A stretch of 64,000 bases of DNA from Megachile rotundata (taxonomy: Eukaryota; Arthropoda; Insecta; Hymenoptera; Megachilidae): the NCBI RefSeq assembly GCF_050947335.1, contig NW_027473363.1:436501-500500 (forward strand), read 5' to 3'. Position 1 is the first letter of the stretch. Each line of letters starts with the position of its first letter. Made by a program: the position numbers and the translations under genes. Below, piece after piece: positions 31,961 through 47,659 of the stretch. The notes below the pieces were generated by a model, which made no database searches, had not been told where the DNA came from, and was given only the letters and a program-made list of their open reading frames with translations.

Positions 31961-33660
31961 AATCACACAATCACACAATCACACACTCACACAATCACAC
32001 AATCACATTCACACAATCACACAATCACACAATCTCACAATCACACAATCACACAATCACACAACCACACAATCACAATCACACAATCACACAATCAAAC
32101 AATCACACAATCACACAATCACACAAGCACACGATCATACAATCACACAATCACAAAATCACACAAGCACACAATCACTCAATCACACAATCACACTCTC
32201 ACACAGTCACACAATCACCCAACCGCACAATCACACAATCCCACAATCGCACAATCACACAATCACACAATCAGACAATCACACAATCACACAATCACGC
32301 AGTCACAATCACACAATCACAATCACACAATCACACAATCACAAAATCACACAATCACACAATCACACAATCACACAATCACTCAATCACTCAATCACAC
32401 AATCACTCAATCAAACAATCACACAATCACACAATCACACAATCACACAATCACACAATCACACACTCACACAATCACAAAATCACATTCACACAATCAC
32501 ACAATCACACAATCTCACAATCACACAATCACACAATCACACAATCACACAATCACAATCACACAATCACACAATCAAACAATCACACAATCACACAATC
32601 ACACAAGCACACAATCACTCAATCACACAATCACACACTCACACAATCACACAATCACATTCACAAAATCACACAATCACACAATCTCACAATCACACAA
32701 ACACATAATCACACAATAACACAATCACAATCACAAAATCACAATCACAAAATCACAATCACACAATCACAATCACACAATCACAATCACACAATCACAA
32801 TCACACAATCACAATCACACAATCACACAATCACACAATCAAGCAATCAAACAATCACACAATCACGGTCACACAATCAAACATTCACACAATCACACAA
32901 TCACACAATCACACAATCACACAATCACACAATCACACAATCACACAACCACACAATCACACAATCACACAATCACAATCACACAATCACACAATCACGC
33001 AATCAAACAATCACACAAACACAATCACACAATCACACAATCACACAATCACACACTCACACAATCACACAATCACATTCACACAATCACACAATCACAC
33101 AATCTCACAATCACACAATCACACAATCGCACAATCACAATCACACAATCACACAATCAAACAATCACACAATCACACAATCACACAAGCACACAATCAC
33201 TCAATCACACAATCACACACTCACACAATCACACAATCACATTCACACAATCACACAATCACACAATCTCACAATCACACAATCACACAATCACACAATC
33301 ACACAATCACAATCACACAATCACACAATCAAACAATCACACAATCACACAATCACACAAGCACACAATCACTCAATCACACAACCACACACTCACACAA
33401 TCACACAATCACATTCACACAATCACACAATCACACAATCTCACAATCTCACAATCACACAAACACATAATCACACAATAACACAATCACAATCACAAAA
33501 TCACAATCACACAATCACAATCACACAATCACACAATCACACAATCAAAAATTCACACAATCACACAATCACACAATCACAATCACACAATCACACAATC
33601 ACGCAATCAAACAATCACACAATCACACAATCACACAATCACACAATCACACAATCACAC
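31961..33660. repeat. 1.7-1.85-kb repeat, copy 2
   Basis: This is the tandem partner of 30,280-31,960. It forms the left half of the F1 segment, which recurs 15.7 kb downstream. CAAAAATT, a rare variant, is near 31,861 and 33,544 at matching positions. Confidence 0.8.
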
Positions 33661-33930
33661 AATCACACAATCACACACTCACACAATCACACAATCACAT
33701 TCACACAATCACACAATCACACAATCTCACAATCACACAATCACACAATCACACAACCACACAATCACAATCACACAATCACACAATCAAACAATCACAC
33801 AATCACACAATCACACAAGCACACAATCACTCAATCACACAATCACACACTCACACAATCACACAATCACATTCACACAATCACACAATCACACAATCTC
33901 ACAATCACACAAACACATAATCACACAATA

Positions 33931-34195
33931 ACACAATCACAATCACAAAATCACAATCACACAATCACAATCACACAATCACAATCACACAATCACACAA
34001 TCACACAATCAAACAATCAAACAATCACACAATCACGGTCACACAATCAAACATTCACACAATCACACAATCACACAATCACGATCACACAATCACGATC
34101 ACACAATCACGATCACACAATCACGATCACACAATCACGATCACACAATCACGGTCACACACTCACGGTCACACAATCACGGTCACACAACCACA
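33931..34195. repeat. Composite CpA-CpG cassette (first of eight)
   Basis: The order is: TAA landmark, short CpA-form 14-mer array, two CAAACAAT, CACGGT with CAAACATT, CpG-form CACGAT 14-mers, then CACGGT units and CACACAAC. The same order follows the landmarks ending at 35,885, 49,632, 51,538, 54,266, 56,608, 57,986 and 63,667. Both forms of the 14-mer thus sit in one recurring cassette in fixed order. Confidence 0.88.
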
Positions 34196-36089
34196 CAATC
34201 ACACAATCACACAATCACACAATCATACAATCACACAATCACAAAATCACACAAGCACACTATCACTCAATCACACAATCACACACTCACACAGTCACAC
34301 AATCACCCAACCACACAATCACACAATCCCACAATCGCACAATCACACAATCACACAATCACACAATCACGCAGTCACAATCACACAATCACAATCACAC
34401 AATCACACAATCACACAATCACACAATCACAAAATCACACAATCACACAATCACACAATCACACAATCACTCAATCACTCAATCACACAATCACTCAATC
34501 ACACAATCACTCAATCACACAATCACACAATCACTATCACACAATCACAATTACACAATGACACAATCACACACTCACACAATCACAATCACACAATCAC
34601 ACAATCACACAATCAAACAATCACACAATCACACAATCACACAAACACACAATCTCACAATCACTCAATCACAATCACACAATCACACAATCACACAATC
34701 ACACAATCAAACAATCACACAATCACACAATCACACAATCACACAATCACGGTCACACAATCAAACATTCACACAATCACACAATCACACAATCACGATC
34801 ACACAATCACGCTCACACAATCACGATCACACAATCACACAATCACACAATCACATTCACACAATCACACAATCACACAATCTCACAATCACACAATCAC
34901 ACAATCACACAATCACAACCACACAACCACACAATCACACAAGCACACAATCACTCAATCACACAATCACAATCACACAATCACACAATCACACAATCAC
35001 AATCACACAATCAAACAATCACAATCACGCAATCACACAATCACGATCTCACAATCACGATCACACAATCACGATCACACAATCACGATCACACAATCAC
35101 GGTCACACAATCACGGTCACAGAACCACGCAATCACACAATCACACAATCACAAAATCACACAATCACACAATCACACAATCACACAACCACATAATCAC
35201 AGAATCACGCAATCACACAATCACACAATCTCACAATCACACAATCACACAATCACACAATCACACAATCACAATCACACAATCACACAATCAAACAATC
35301 ACACAATCACACAATCACACAAGCACACAATCACTCAATCACACAACCACACACTCACACAATCACACAATCACATTCACACAATCACACAATCACACAA
35401 TCTCACAATCTCACAATCACACAAACACATAATCACACAATAACACAATCACAATCACAAAATCACAATCACACAATCACAATCACACAATCACACAATC
35501 ACACAATCAAAAATTCACACAATCACACAATCACACAATCACAATCACACAATCACACAATCACGCAATCAAACAATCACACAATCACACAATCACACAA
35601 TCACACAATCACACAATCACACAATCACACACTCACACAATCACACAATCACATTCACACAATCACACAATCACACAATCTCACAATCACACAATCACAC
35701 AATCACACAACCACACAATCACAATCACACAATCACACAATCAAACAATCACACAATCACACAATCACACAAGCACACAATCACTCAATCACACAATCAC
35801 ACACTCACACAATCACACAATCACATTCACACAATCACACAATCACACAATCTCACAATCACACAAACACATAATCACACAATAACACAATCACAATCAC
35901 AAAATCACAATCACACAATCACAATCACACAATCACAATCACACAATCACAATCACACAATCACACAATCACACAATCAAACAATCAAACAATCACACAA
36001 TCACGGTCACACAATCAAACATTCACACAATCACACAATCACACAATCACGATCACACAATCACGATCACACAATCACGATCACACAAT

Positions 36090-36095
36090 CATGAT
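36090..36095. repeat. CATGAT within CACGAT array
   Basis: One CACGAT reads CATGAT, the TpG product expected from deamination of a methylated CpG. The F2 copy has the same change at 51,743-51,748, so the change predates the F duplication. CATGGT in place of CACGGT is seen at 59,940, 63,138 and 63,812. Confidence 0.9.
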
Positions 36096-37366
36096 CACAC
36101 AATCACGATCACACAATCACGGTCACACACTCACGGTCACACAATCACGGTCACACAACCACACAATCACACAATCACACAATCACACAATCATACAATC
36201 ACACAATCACAAAATCACACAAGCACACTATCACTCAATCACACAATCACACACTCACACAGTCACACAATCACCCAACCACACAATCACACAATCCCAC
36301 AATCGCACAATCACACAATCACACAATCACACAATCACGCAGTCACAATCGCACAATCACAATCACACAATCACACAATCACACAATCACACAATCACAA
36401 AATCACACAATCACACAATCACACAATCACACAATCACTCAATCACTCAATCACACAATCACTCAATCACACAATCACTCAATCACACAATCACACAATC
36501 ACTATCACACAATCACAATTACACAATGACACAATCACACACTCACACAATCACAATCACACAATCACACAATCACACAATCAAACAATCACACAATCAC
36601 ACAATCACACAAACACACAATCTCACAATCACACAATCACAATCACACAATCACACAATCACACAATCACAATCACACAATCACACAATCACGATCTCAC
36701 AATCACGATCACACAATCACGATCACACAATCACGATCACACAATCACGGTCACACAATCACGGTCACAGAACCACGCAATCACACAATCACACAATCAC
36801 AAAATCACACAATCACACAATAACACAATCACACAACCACATAATCACAGAATCACGCAATCACACAATCACACAATCACACAATCACACAATCACACAA
36901 TCACGCAATCACACAAGCACACAATCACACAATCACACAATCACACAATCACACAACCACACAATCACACAAGCACGCAGTCACAATCACACAATCACAC
37001 AATCACACAATCACACCATCACCCAATCACACGATCACACGATCACACGATCACACGATCACACGATCACAATCACGCAATCACAATCACGCAGTCACAC
37101 AATCACGATCACACAATCACACAATCACACAACCACACAATCACAATCACACAATCACAATCACACAATAACAATCACACAATCACACAATCACACAATC
37201 AAACAATCACAAATATCACACAATCACACAATCACACAATCACACAACCACACAATTACACAAGCACGCAGTTACAATCGCACAATCACACAATCACACA
37301 ATCACACAATCACACAATCACACAACCACACAATCACAAAATCATACAATCACACGATCACACAAT

Positions 37367-37446
37367 CACACGATCACACGATCACACGATCACACGATCA
37401 CACGATCACACGATCACACGATCACACGATCACACGATCACACGAT
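37367..37446. repeat. Ten-copy CACACGAT run in E1
   Basis: Ten uninterrupted CACACGAT units, preceded by one more at 37,351-37,358 and one CACACAAT. The E2 copy at 42,022-42,101 also has ten, with the leading unit at 42,006-42,013. These are the longest pure CpG-bearing 8-mer runs in the window. Confidence 0.94.
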
Positions 37447-37469
37447 CACAATCACGCAGTCACACAATA

Positions 37470-37620
37470 ACTGTCACACAATCACGGTCACATAATCACG
37501 GTCACATAATCACGGTCACACAATCACGGTCACACAATCACGGTCACACAATCACGATCACACTATCACGATGACACAATCACGGTCACACAATCACGGT
37601 CACTCAATCAGGGTCACACA
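37470..37620. repeat. CACGGT zone in E1
   Basis: The zone begins with AATAACTGTC, then CACGGT alternates with CACACAAT or CACATAAT. CACGATGAC and CAGGGT follow. With the CACACGAT runs to its left, 37,020-37,740 is the most CpG-dense part of the window, roughly 30 CpGs by eye. The E2 copy (42,120-42,270) has one fewer 14-mer. Confidence 0.88.
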
Positions 37621-37840
37621 ATCACGGTCATACAATTACACAGTCACACAATCACACGGTCACACAATCACACAGTCACACAATCACTCAATCACACAAT
37701 CACACAATCACACAATCGCACAATCACTCAATCACGGTCATACAATTACACAGTCACACAATCACACGGTCACACAATCACACAGTCACACAATCACTCA
37801 ATCACACAATCACACAATCACACAATCGCACAATCACTCA
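37621..37840. repeat. 110-bp tandem duplication, E1 only
   Basis: TACAATTACACAGT occurs at 37,631 and again at 37,741, followed both times by CACACGGT, CACACAGT, CACTCAAT and CGCACAAT. The period is 110 bp. E2 has a single copy near 42,270-42,370, so the event is specific to E1 or was lost in E2. Confidence 0.9.
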
Positions 37841-40800
37841 ATCACACAATCACACACTCACACAATCACACTGTCACAATCACACAATCACACAATCACA
37901 CAATCACACAATCACACAATCACACAATCACACAATCACACAATCACACAATCACACAATCACAATCACACAATCACAATCACACAATCACACAATCACA
38001 CAATCACACAATCACACAATCACACAATCACACAATCACACAATCACACAATCACGCAAACACACAATCACACAATCACACAATCACACAATCACACAAT
38101 CACACAATGACACAATCACACAATCACAGAATCACACAATCACTCAATCACACAACCACACAATCACACAAGCACACAATCACTCAATCACACAATCACA
38201 ATCACACAATCACACAATCACACAATCAAACAATCACACAATCACACAATCACACAATCACACAATCTCACAATCACACAACCACACAATCACACAATCA
38301 CACAATCACACAATTACGCACACACACAATCACACATTCACACAATCACACAATCACACAATCACACAATCACACAATCACGGAATCACACAATCACACA
38401 ATCACACAATCACACAATCACACAATGACACAATCACACAATCACAGAATCACACAATCACTCAATCACACAACCACACAATCACACAAGCACACAATCA
38501 CACAATCACACAATCACACAACCACACAACCACACAACCACACAATCACACAAGCACACAATCACTCAATCACACAATCACAATCACACAATCACACAAT
38601 TACACAATCACACAATCACACAATCACACAATCACACAATCACACAATCTCGCAAACACACAATAACACAATCACACAATCACACAATCACACAATGACA
38701 CAATCACACAATCACAGAATCACACAATCACTCAATCACACAATCACACAATCACAATCACACAATCACAATTACACAATCACACAATCACGCAATCACA
38801 CAATCACACAACCACACAATCAAACAAGCACACAATCACTCAATCACACAATCACACAATCACACAACCACACGACCACACAATCAAACAAGCACACAAT
38901 CACTCAATCACACAATCGCAATCACACAATCACACAATCACACAATCAAACAATCACACAATCACACAATCACACAATCACACAATCTCACAATCACACA
39001 ATCACACAATCACACAATCACACAATCACAATCTCACAATCACACAATCACAATCACACAATCACACAAACCCACAATCAAACAATCACACAATCACACA
39101 ATCACACAAGCACACAATCACTCAATCACACAATCACACAATGACACAATCACACAATCACAGAATCACAGAATCACACAATCACTCAATCACACAATCA
39201 CACAATCATAATCACACAATCACAATTACACAATCACACAATCACGCAATCACACAATCACACAATCACACATTCACACAATTACACAATCACAATTACG
39301 CAATCACACAATCCCGATCACACAATCACGATCACACAATCACGGTCACACAACCACACAATCACACAATCACACAATCACACAATCACACAATCACACA
39401 ATCACACAATCACACAATCACACAATCACACAATCACACAATCACACAATCACGCAATCACGCAAACACACAATCACACAATCACACAATCACACAATCA
39501 CACAATCACACAATGACACAATCACACAATCACAGAATCACACAATCACACAATCACACAATCACACAATCACACAATCACACAATTACACAATCACACA
39601 ATCACACAATCACACAATCACACAATCACACAATCACACAATCACACAATCACACAATCACGCAATCACACAATCACGCAATCACACAATCACACAATCA
39701 CACAATCACACAATCACAGAATCACACAATCACACAATCACACAATCACACAATCACACAATCACACAATCACACAATCACACAACCACACAACCACACA
39801 ATCAAACAAGCACACAATCACTCAATCACACAATCGCAATCACACAATCACACAATCACACAATCAAACAATCACACAATCACACAATCACACAATCACA
39901 CAATCTCACAATCACACAATCACACAATCACACAATCACACAATCACAATCTCACAATCACACCATCACAATCACACAATCACACAATCACACAATCACA
40001 CAATCAAACAATCACACAATCACACAATCACACAATCACACAATCACACAATCACGGTCACACAATCAAACATTCACACAATCACACAATCACACAATCA
40101 CGATCACACAATCACGATCACACAATCACGATCACACAATCACACAATCACACAATCACACACTCACACAATCACACAATCACATTCACACAATCACACA
40201 ATCACACAATCTCACAATCACACAATCACACAATCACACAATCACAATCACACACTCACACAATCACACAGTCACAATCACACAATCACACAATCACACA
40301 ATCACACAATCACACAATCACACAATCACACAATCACACAATCACACAATCACACAATCACACAATCACACAATCACACAATCACACAAACACACACTCA
40401 CACAATCACACAATCACATTCACACAATCACACAATCACACAATCACACAATCACACAATCACACACTCACACACTCACACAATCACACAATCACATTCA
40501 CACAATCACACAATCACACAATCACACAATCACGCAATCACACAATCACACAATCACACAATCACACAATCACACAATCACACAATCACACAATCGCACA
40601 ATCACACAATCACCAACCACACAATCACAATCACACAATCACAATCACACAATCACACAATCACACAATCAAACAATCACACAATCACACAATCACACAA
40701 TCACACAATCACAATCACACAATCACACAATCACGCAATCAAACAATCACACAATCACACAATCACACAATCACACAATCACACAATCACACACTCACAC

Positions 40801-41490
40801 AATCACACAATCACATTCACACAATCACACAATCACACAATCTCACAATCACACAATCACACAATCACACAATCACACAATCACAATCACACAATCACAC
40901 AATCAAACAATCACACAATCACACAATCACACAAGCACACAATCACTCAATCACACAATCACACACTCACACAATCACACAATCACATTCACACAATCAC
41001 ACAATCACACAATCTCACAATCACACAAACACATAATCACACAATAACACAATCACAATCACAAAATCACAATCACACAATCACAATCACACAACCACAA
41101 TCACACAATCACAATCACACAATCACAATCACACAATCACATTCACACAATCACACAATCACACAATCACACAATCACACAATCACGCAATCACACAATC
41201 ACACAATCACACAATCACACAATCACACAATCACACAATCACACAATCACACAATCGCACAATCACACAATCACCAACCACACAATCACAATCACACAAT
41301 CACAATCACACAATCACACAATCACACAATCAAACAATCACACAATCACACAATCACACAATCACACAATCACACAATCACAATCACACAATCACACAAT
41401 CACACAATCACACAATCACACACTCACACAATCACACAATCACATTCACACAATCACACAATCACACAATCTCACAATCACACAATGACA

Positions 41491-44400
41491 CAATCACACA
41501 ATCACACAATCACAATCACACAATCACACAATCAAACAATCACACAATCACACAATCACACAATCACACAAGCACACAATCACACAATCACACAATCACA
41601 CAATCACACAACCACACAATCACACAAGCACGCAGTCACAATCACACAATCACACAATCACACAATCACACCATCACCCAATCACACGATCACACGATCA
41701 CACGATCACACGATCACACGATCACAATCACGCAATCACAATCACGCAGTCACACAATCACGATCACACAATCACACAATCACACAACCACACAATCACA
41801 ATCACACAATCACAATCACACAATAACAATCACACAATCACACAATCACACAATCAAACAATCACAAATATCACACAATCACACAATCACACAATCACAC
41901 AACCACACAATTACACAAGCACGCAGTTACAATCGCACAATCACACAATCACACAATCACACAATCACACAATCACACAACCACACAATCACAAAATCAT
42001 ACAATCACACGATCACACAATCACACGATCACACGATCACACGATCACACGATCACACGATCACACGATCACACGATCACACGATCACACGATCACACGA
42101 TCACAATCACGCAGTCACACAATAACTGTCACACAATCACGGTCACATAATCACGGTCACACAATCACGGTCACACAATCACGGTCACACAATCACGATC
42201 ACACTATCACGATGACACAATCACGGTCACACAATCACGGTCACTCAATCAGGGTCACACAATCACGGTCATACAATTACACAGTCACACAATCACACGG
42301 TCACACAATCACACAGTCACACAATCACTCAATCACACAATCACACAATCACAAAATCGCACAATCACTCAATCACACAATCACACACTCACACAATCAC
42401 ACTGTCACAATCACACAATCACACAATCACACAATCACACAATCACACAATCACACAATCACACAATCACACAATCACACAATCACACAATCACAATCAC
42501 ACAATCACAATCACACAATCACACAATCACACAATCACACAATCACACAATCACACAATCACACAATCACACAATCACACAATCACGCAAACACACAATC
42601 ACACAATCACACAATCACACAATCACACAATCACACAATCACACAATCACACAATCACAGAATCACACAATCACTCAATCACACAACCACACAATCACAC
42701 AAGCACACAATCACTCAATCACACAATCACAATCACACAATCACACAATCACACAATCAAACAATCACACAATCACACAATCACACAATCACACAATCTC
42801 ACAATCACACAACCACACAATCACACAATCACACAATCACACAATTACGCACACACACAATCACACATTCACACAATCACACAATCACACAATCACACAA
42901 TCACACAATCACGGAATCACACAATCACACAATCACACAAGCACACAATCACACAATCACACAATCACACAACCACACAACCACACAATCACACAAGCAC
43001 ACAATCACTCAATCACACAATCACAATCACACAATCACACAATTACACAATCACACAATCACACAATCACACAATCACACAATCACACAATCACGCAAAC
43101 ACACAATCACACAATCACACAATCACACAATCACACAATGACACAATCACACAATCACAGAATCACACAATCACTCAATCACACAATCACACAATCACAA
43201 TCACACAATCACAATTACACAATCACACAATCACGCAATCACACAATCACACAACCACACAACCACACAATCAAACAAGCACACAATCACTCAATCACAC
43301 AATCACACAATCACGCAACCACACGACCACACAATCAAACAAGCACACAATCACTCAATCACACAATCGCAATCACACAATCACACAATCACACAATCAA
43401 ACAATCACACAATCACACAATCACACAATCACACAATCTCACAATCACACAATCACACAATCACACAATCACACAATCACAATCTCACAATCACACAATC
43501 ACAATCACACAATCACACAAACCCACAATCAAACAATCACACAATCACACAATCACACAAGCACACAATCACTCAATCACACAATCACACAATCACACAA
43601 TCACACAATCACAGAATCACACAATCACTCAATCACACAATCACACAATCATAATCACACAATCACAATTACACAATCACACAATCACGCAATCACACAA
43701 TCACACAATCACACATTCACACAATTACACAATCACAATTACGCAATCACACAATCCCGATCACACAATCACGATCACACAATCACGGTCACACAACCAC
43801 ACAATCACACAATCACACAATCACACAATCACACAATCACACAATCACACAATCACACAATCACACAATCACACAATCACACAACCACGCAATCACGCAA
43901 ACACACAATCACACAATCACACAATCACACAATCACACAATCACACAATGACACAATCACACAATCACAGAATCACACAATCACACAATCACACAATCAC
44001 ACAATCACACAATCACACAATTACACAATCACACAATCACACAATCACACAATCACACAATCACACAATCACACAATCACACAATCACACAATCACGCAA
44101 TCACACAATCACGCAATCACACAATCACACAATCACACAATCACACAATCACAGAATCACACAATCACACAATCACACAATCACACAATCACACAATCAC
44201 ACAATCACACAATCACACAATCACACAACCACACAACCACACAATCAAACAAGCACACAATCACTCAATCACACAATCGCAATCACACAATCACACAATC
44301 ACACAATCAAACAATCACACAATCACACAATCACACAATCACACAATCTCACAATCACACAATCACACAATCACACAATCACACAATCACAATCTCACAA

Positions 44401-45660
44401 TCACACCATCACAATCACACAATCACACAATCACACAATCACACAATCAAACAATCACACAATCACACAATCACACAATCACACAATCACACAATCACAC
44501 AATCACGGTCACACAATCAAACATTCACACAATCACACAATCACACAATCACGATCACACAATCACGATCACACAATCACGATCACACAATCACACAATC
44601 ACACAATCACACACTCACACAATCACACAATCACATTCACACAATCACACAATCACACAATCTCACAATCACACAATCACACAATCACACAATCACAATC
44701 ACACACTCACACAATCACACAGTCACAATCACACAATCACACAATCACACAATCACACAATCACACAATCACACAATCACACAATCACACAATCACACAA
44801 TCACACAATCGCACAATCACACAAACACACACTCACACAATCACACAATCACATTCACACAATCACACAATCACACAATCACACAATCACACAATCACAC
44901 ACTCACACACTCACACAATCACACAATCACGTTCACACAATCACACAATCACACAATCACACAATCACGCAATCACACAATCACACAATCACACAATCAC
45001 ACAATCACACAATCACACAATCACACAATCACACAATCGCACAATCACACAATCACCAACCACACAATCACAATCACACAATCACAATCACACAATCACA
45101 CAATCACACAATCAAACAATCACACAATCACTCAATCACACAATCACACAATCACAATCACACAATCACACAATCACGCAATCAAACAATCACACAATCA
45201 CACAATCACACAATCACACAATCACACAATCACACACTCACACAATCACACAATCACATTCACACAATCACACAATCACACAATCTCACAATCACACAAT
45301 CACACAATCACACAATCACACAATCACAATCACACAATCACACAATCAAACAATCACACAATCACACAATCACACAAGCACACAATCACTCAATCACACA
45401 ATCACACAATCACATTCACACAATCACACAATCACACAATCTCACAATCACACAAACACATAATCACACAATAACACAATCACAATCACAAAATCACAAT
45501 CACACAATCACAATCACACAACCTCAATCACACAATCACAATCACACAATCACAATCACACAATCACATTCACACAATCACACAATCACACAATCACACA
45601 ATCACACAATCACGCAATCACACAATCACACAATCACACAATCACACAATCACACAATCA
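41491..45660. repeat. Segment E2 (about 4.2 kb)
   Basis: E2 is the tandem partner of E1, with the five-copy CACACGAT run at 41,683, the CACAAATAT 9-mer at 41,863, the ten-copy run at 42,022 and a TAA landmark at 45,474. Where E1 has CACAACCACAAT near 41,090, E2 has CACAACCTCAAT near 45,520. The join with E1 cannot be placed exactly. Confidence 0.85.
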
Positions 45661-47659
45661 CACAATCACGCAATCACACAATCACGCAATCACACAATCA
45701 CACAATCACACAATCACACAATCACAGAATCACACAATCACACAATCACACAATCACACAATCACACAATCACACAATCACACAATCACACAACCACACA
45801 ACCACACAATCAAACAAGCACACAATCACTCAATCACACAATCGCAATCACACAATCACACAATCACACAATCAAACAATCACACAATCACACAATCACA
45901 CAATCACACAATCTCACAATCACACAATCACACAATCACACAATCACACAATCACAATCTCACAATCACACCATCACAATCACACAATCACACAATCACA
46001 CAATCACACAATCAAACAATCACACAATCACACAATCACACAATCACACAATCACACAATCACGGTCACACAATCAAACATTCACACAATCACACAATCA
46101 CACAATCACGATCACACAATCACGATCACACAATCACGATCACACAATCACACAATCACACAATCACACACTCACACAATCACACAATCACATTCACACA
46201 ATCACACAATCACACAATCTCACAATCACACAATCACACAATCACACAATCACAATCACACACTCACACAATCACACAGTCACAATCACACAATCACACA
46301 ATCACACAATCACACAATCACACAATCACACAATCACACAATCACACAATCACACAATCACACAATCACACAATCACACAAACACACACTCACACAATCA
46401 CACAATCACATTCACACAATCACACAATCACACAATCACACAATCACACAATCACACACTCACACACTCACACAATCACACAATCACATTCACACAATCA
46501 CACAATCACACAATCACACAATCTCACAATCACACAATCACACAATCACACAATCACAATCACACACTCACACAATCACACAGTCACAATCACACAATCA
46601 CACAATCACACAATCACACAACCACACAATCACACAATCACACAATCACACAATCACACAATCACAATCACACAATCACAATCACACAATCACACAATCA
46701 CACAATCAAACAATCACACAATCACACAATCACACAAACCCACAATCTCACAATCACACAATCACAATCACACAAACACACACTCACACAATCACACAAT
46801 CACATTCACACAATCACACAATCACACAATCACACAATCACACAATCACGCAATCACACAATCACACAATCACACAATCACACAATCACACAATCACACA
46901 ATCACACAATCACACAATCGCACAATCACACAATCACACAATCACAATCACACAATCACACAATCACGCAATCAAACAATCACACAATCACACAATCACA
47001 CAATCACACAATCACACAATCACACACTCACACAATCACACAATCACATTCACACAATCACACAATCACACAATCTCACAATCACACAATCACACAATCA
47101 CACAATCACACAATCACAATCACACAATCACACAATCAAACAATCACACAATCACACAATCACACAAGCACACAATCACTCAATCACACAATCACACACT
47201 CACACAATCACACAATCACATTCACACAATCACACAATCACACAATCTCACAATCACACAAACACATAATCACACAATAACACAATCACAATCACAAAAT
47301 CACAATCACACAATCACAATCACACAACCACAATCACACAATCACAATCACACAATCACAATCACACAATCACATTCACACAATCACACAATCACACAAT
47401 CACACAATCACACAATCACGCAATCACACAATCACACAATCACACAATCACACAATCACACAATCACACAATCACACAATCACACAATCGCACAATCACA
47501 CAATCACCAACCACACAATCACAATCACACAATCACAATCACACAATCACACAATCACACAATCAAACAATCACACAATCACACAATCACACAATCACAC
47601 AATCACAATCACACAATCACACAATCACGCAATCAAACAATCACACAATCACACAATCA
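45661..47659. repeat. Partial third E copy (E3)
   Basis: E3 repeats the CACGCAAT/CACAGAAT/CAATCAAACAAGCAC segment (about 45,690-46,100), the CACGGT-CACGAT block (46,065-46,145), a TAA landmark (47,280) and CACCAACC (47,505). It lacks the CACACGAT runs and the 9-mer, so it covers only the right part of E. Confidence 0.75.

Larger units (their letters stand above)
31950..36400. repeat. Segment F1 (duplicated 15.7 kb downstream)
   Basis: TAA landmarks 32,719, 33,481, 33,931, 35,443 and 35,885 pair with 48,429, 49,190, 49,632, 51,150 and 51,538. Offsets are 15,710, 15,709, 15,701, 15,707 and 15,653. F1 contains its own internal repeat: 33,481/33,931 pair with 35,443/35,885 at 1,962 and 1,954 bp. 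Edges are approximate. Confidence 0.85.
36850..41490. repeat. Segment E1 (about 4.64 kb)
   Basis: E1 holds a five-copy CACACGAT run, the CACAAATAT 9-mer (37,208), a ten-copy CACACGAT run, a CACGGT zone, CAATGAC/CACAGAAT segments and a TAA landmark at 41,047. E2 repeats the order. Offsets are 4,655 through the first three markers, 4,641 after one 14-mer is lost, 4,531 after a 110-bp repeat is absent, and 4,443 to 4,427 further right. Confidence 0.86.

Noticed and set aside
37367..37446. Transcription-factor operator array or promoter in the CACACGAT run
   Set aside because: The run is simply a homogenised repeat variant. No TATA box, start-site signal or adjacent gene was seen. It is kept only as a CpG-density finding.
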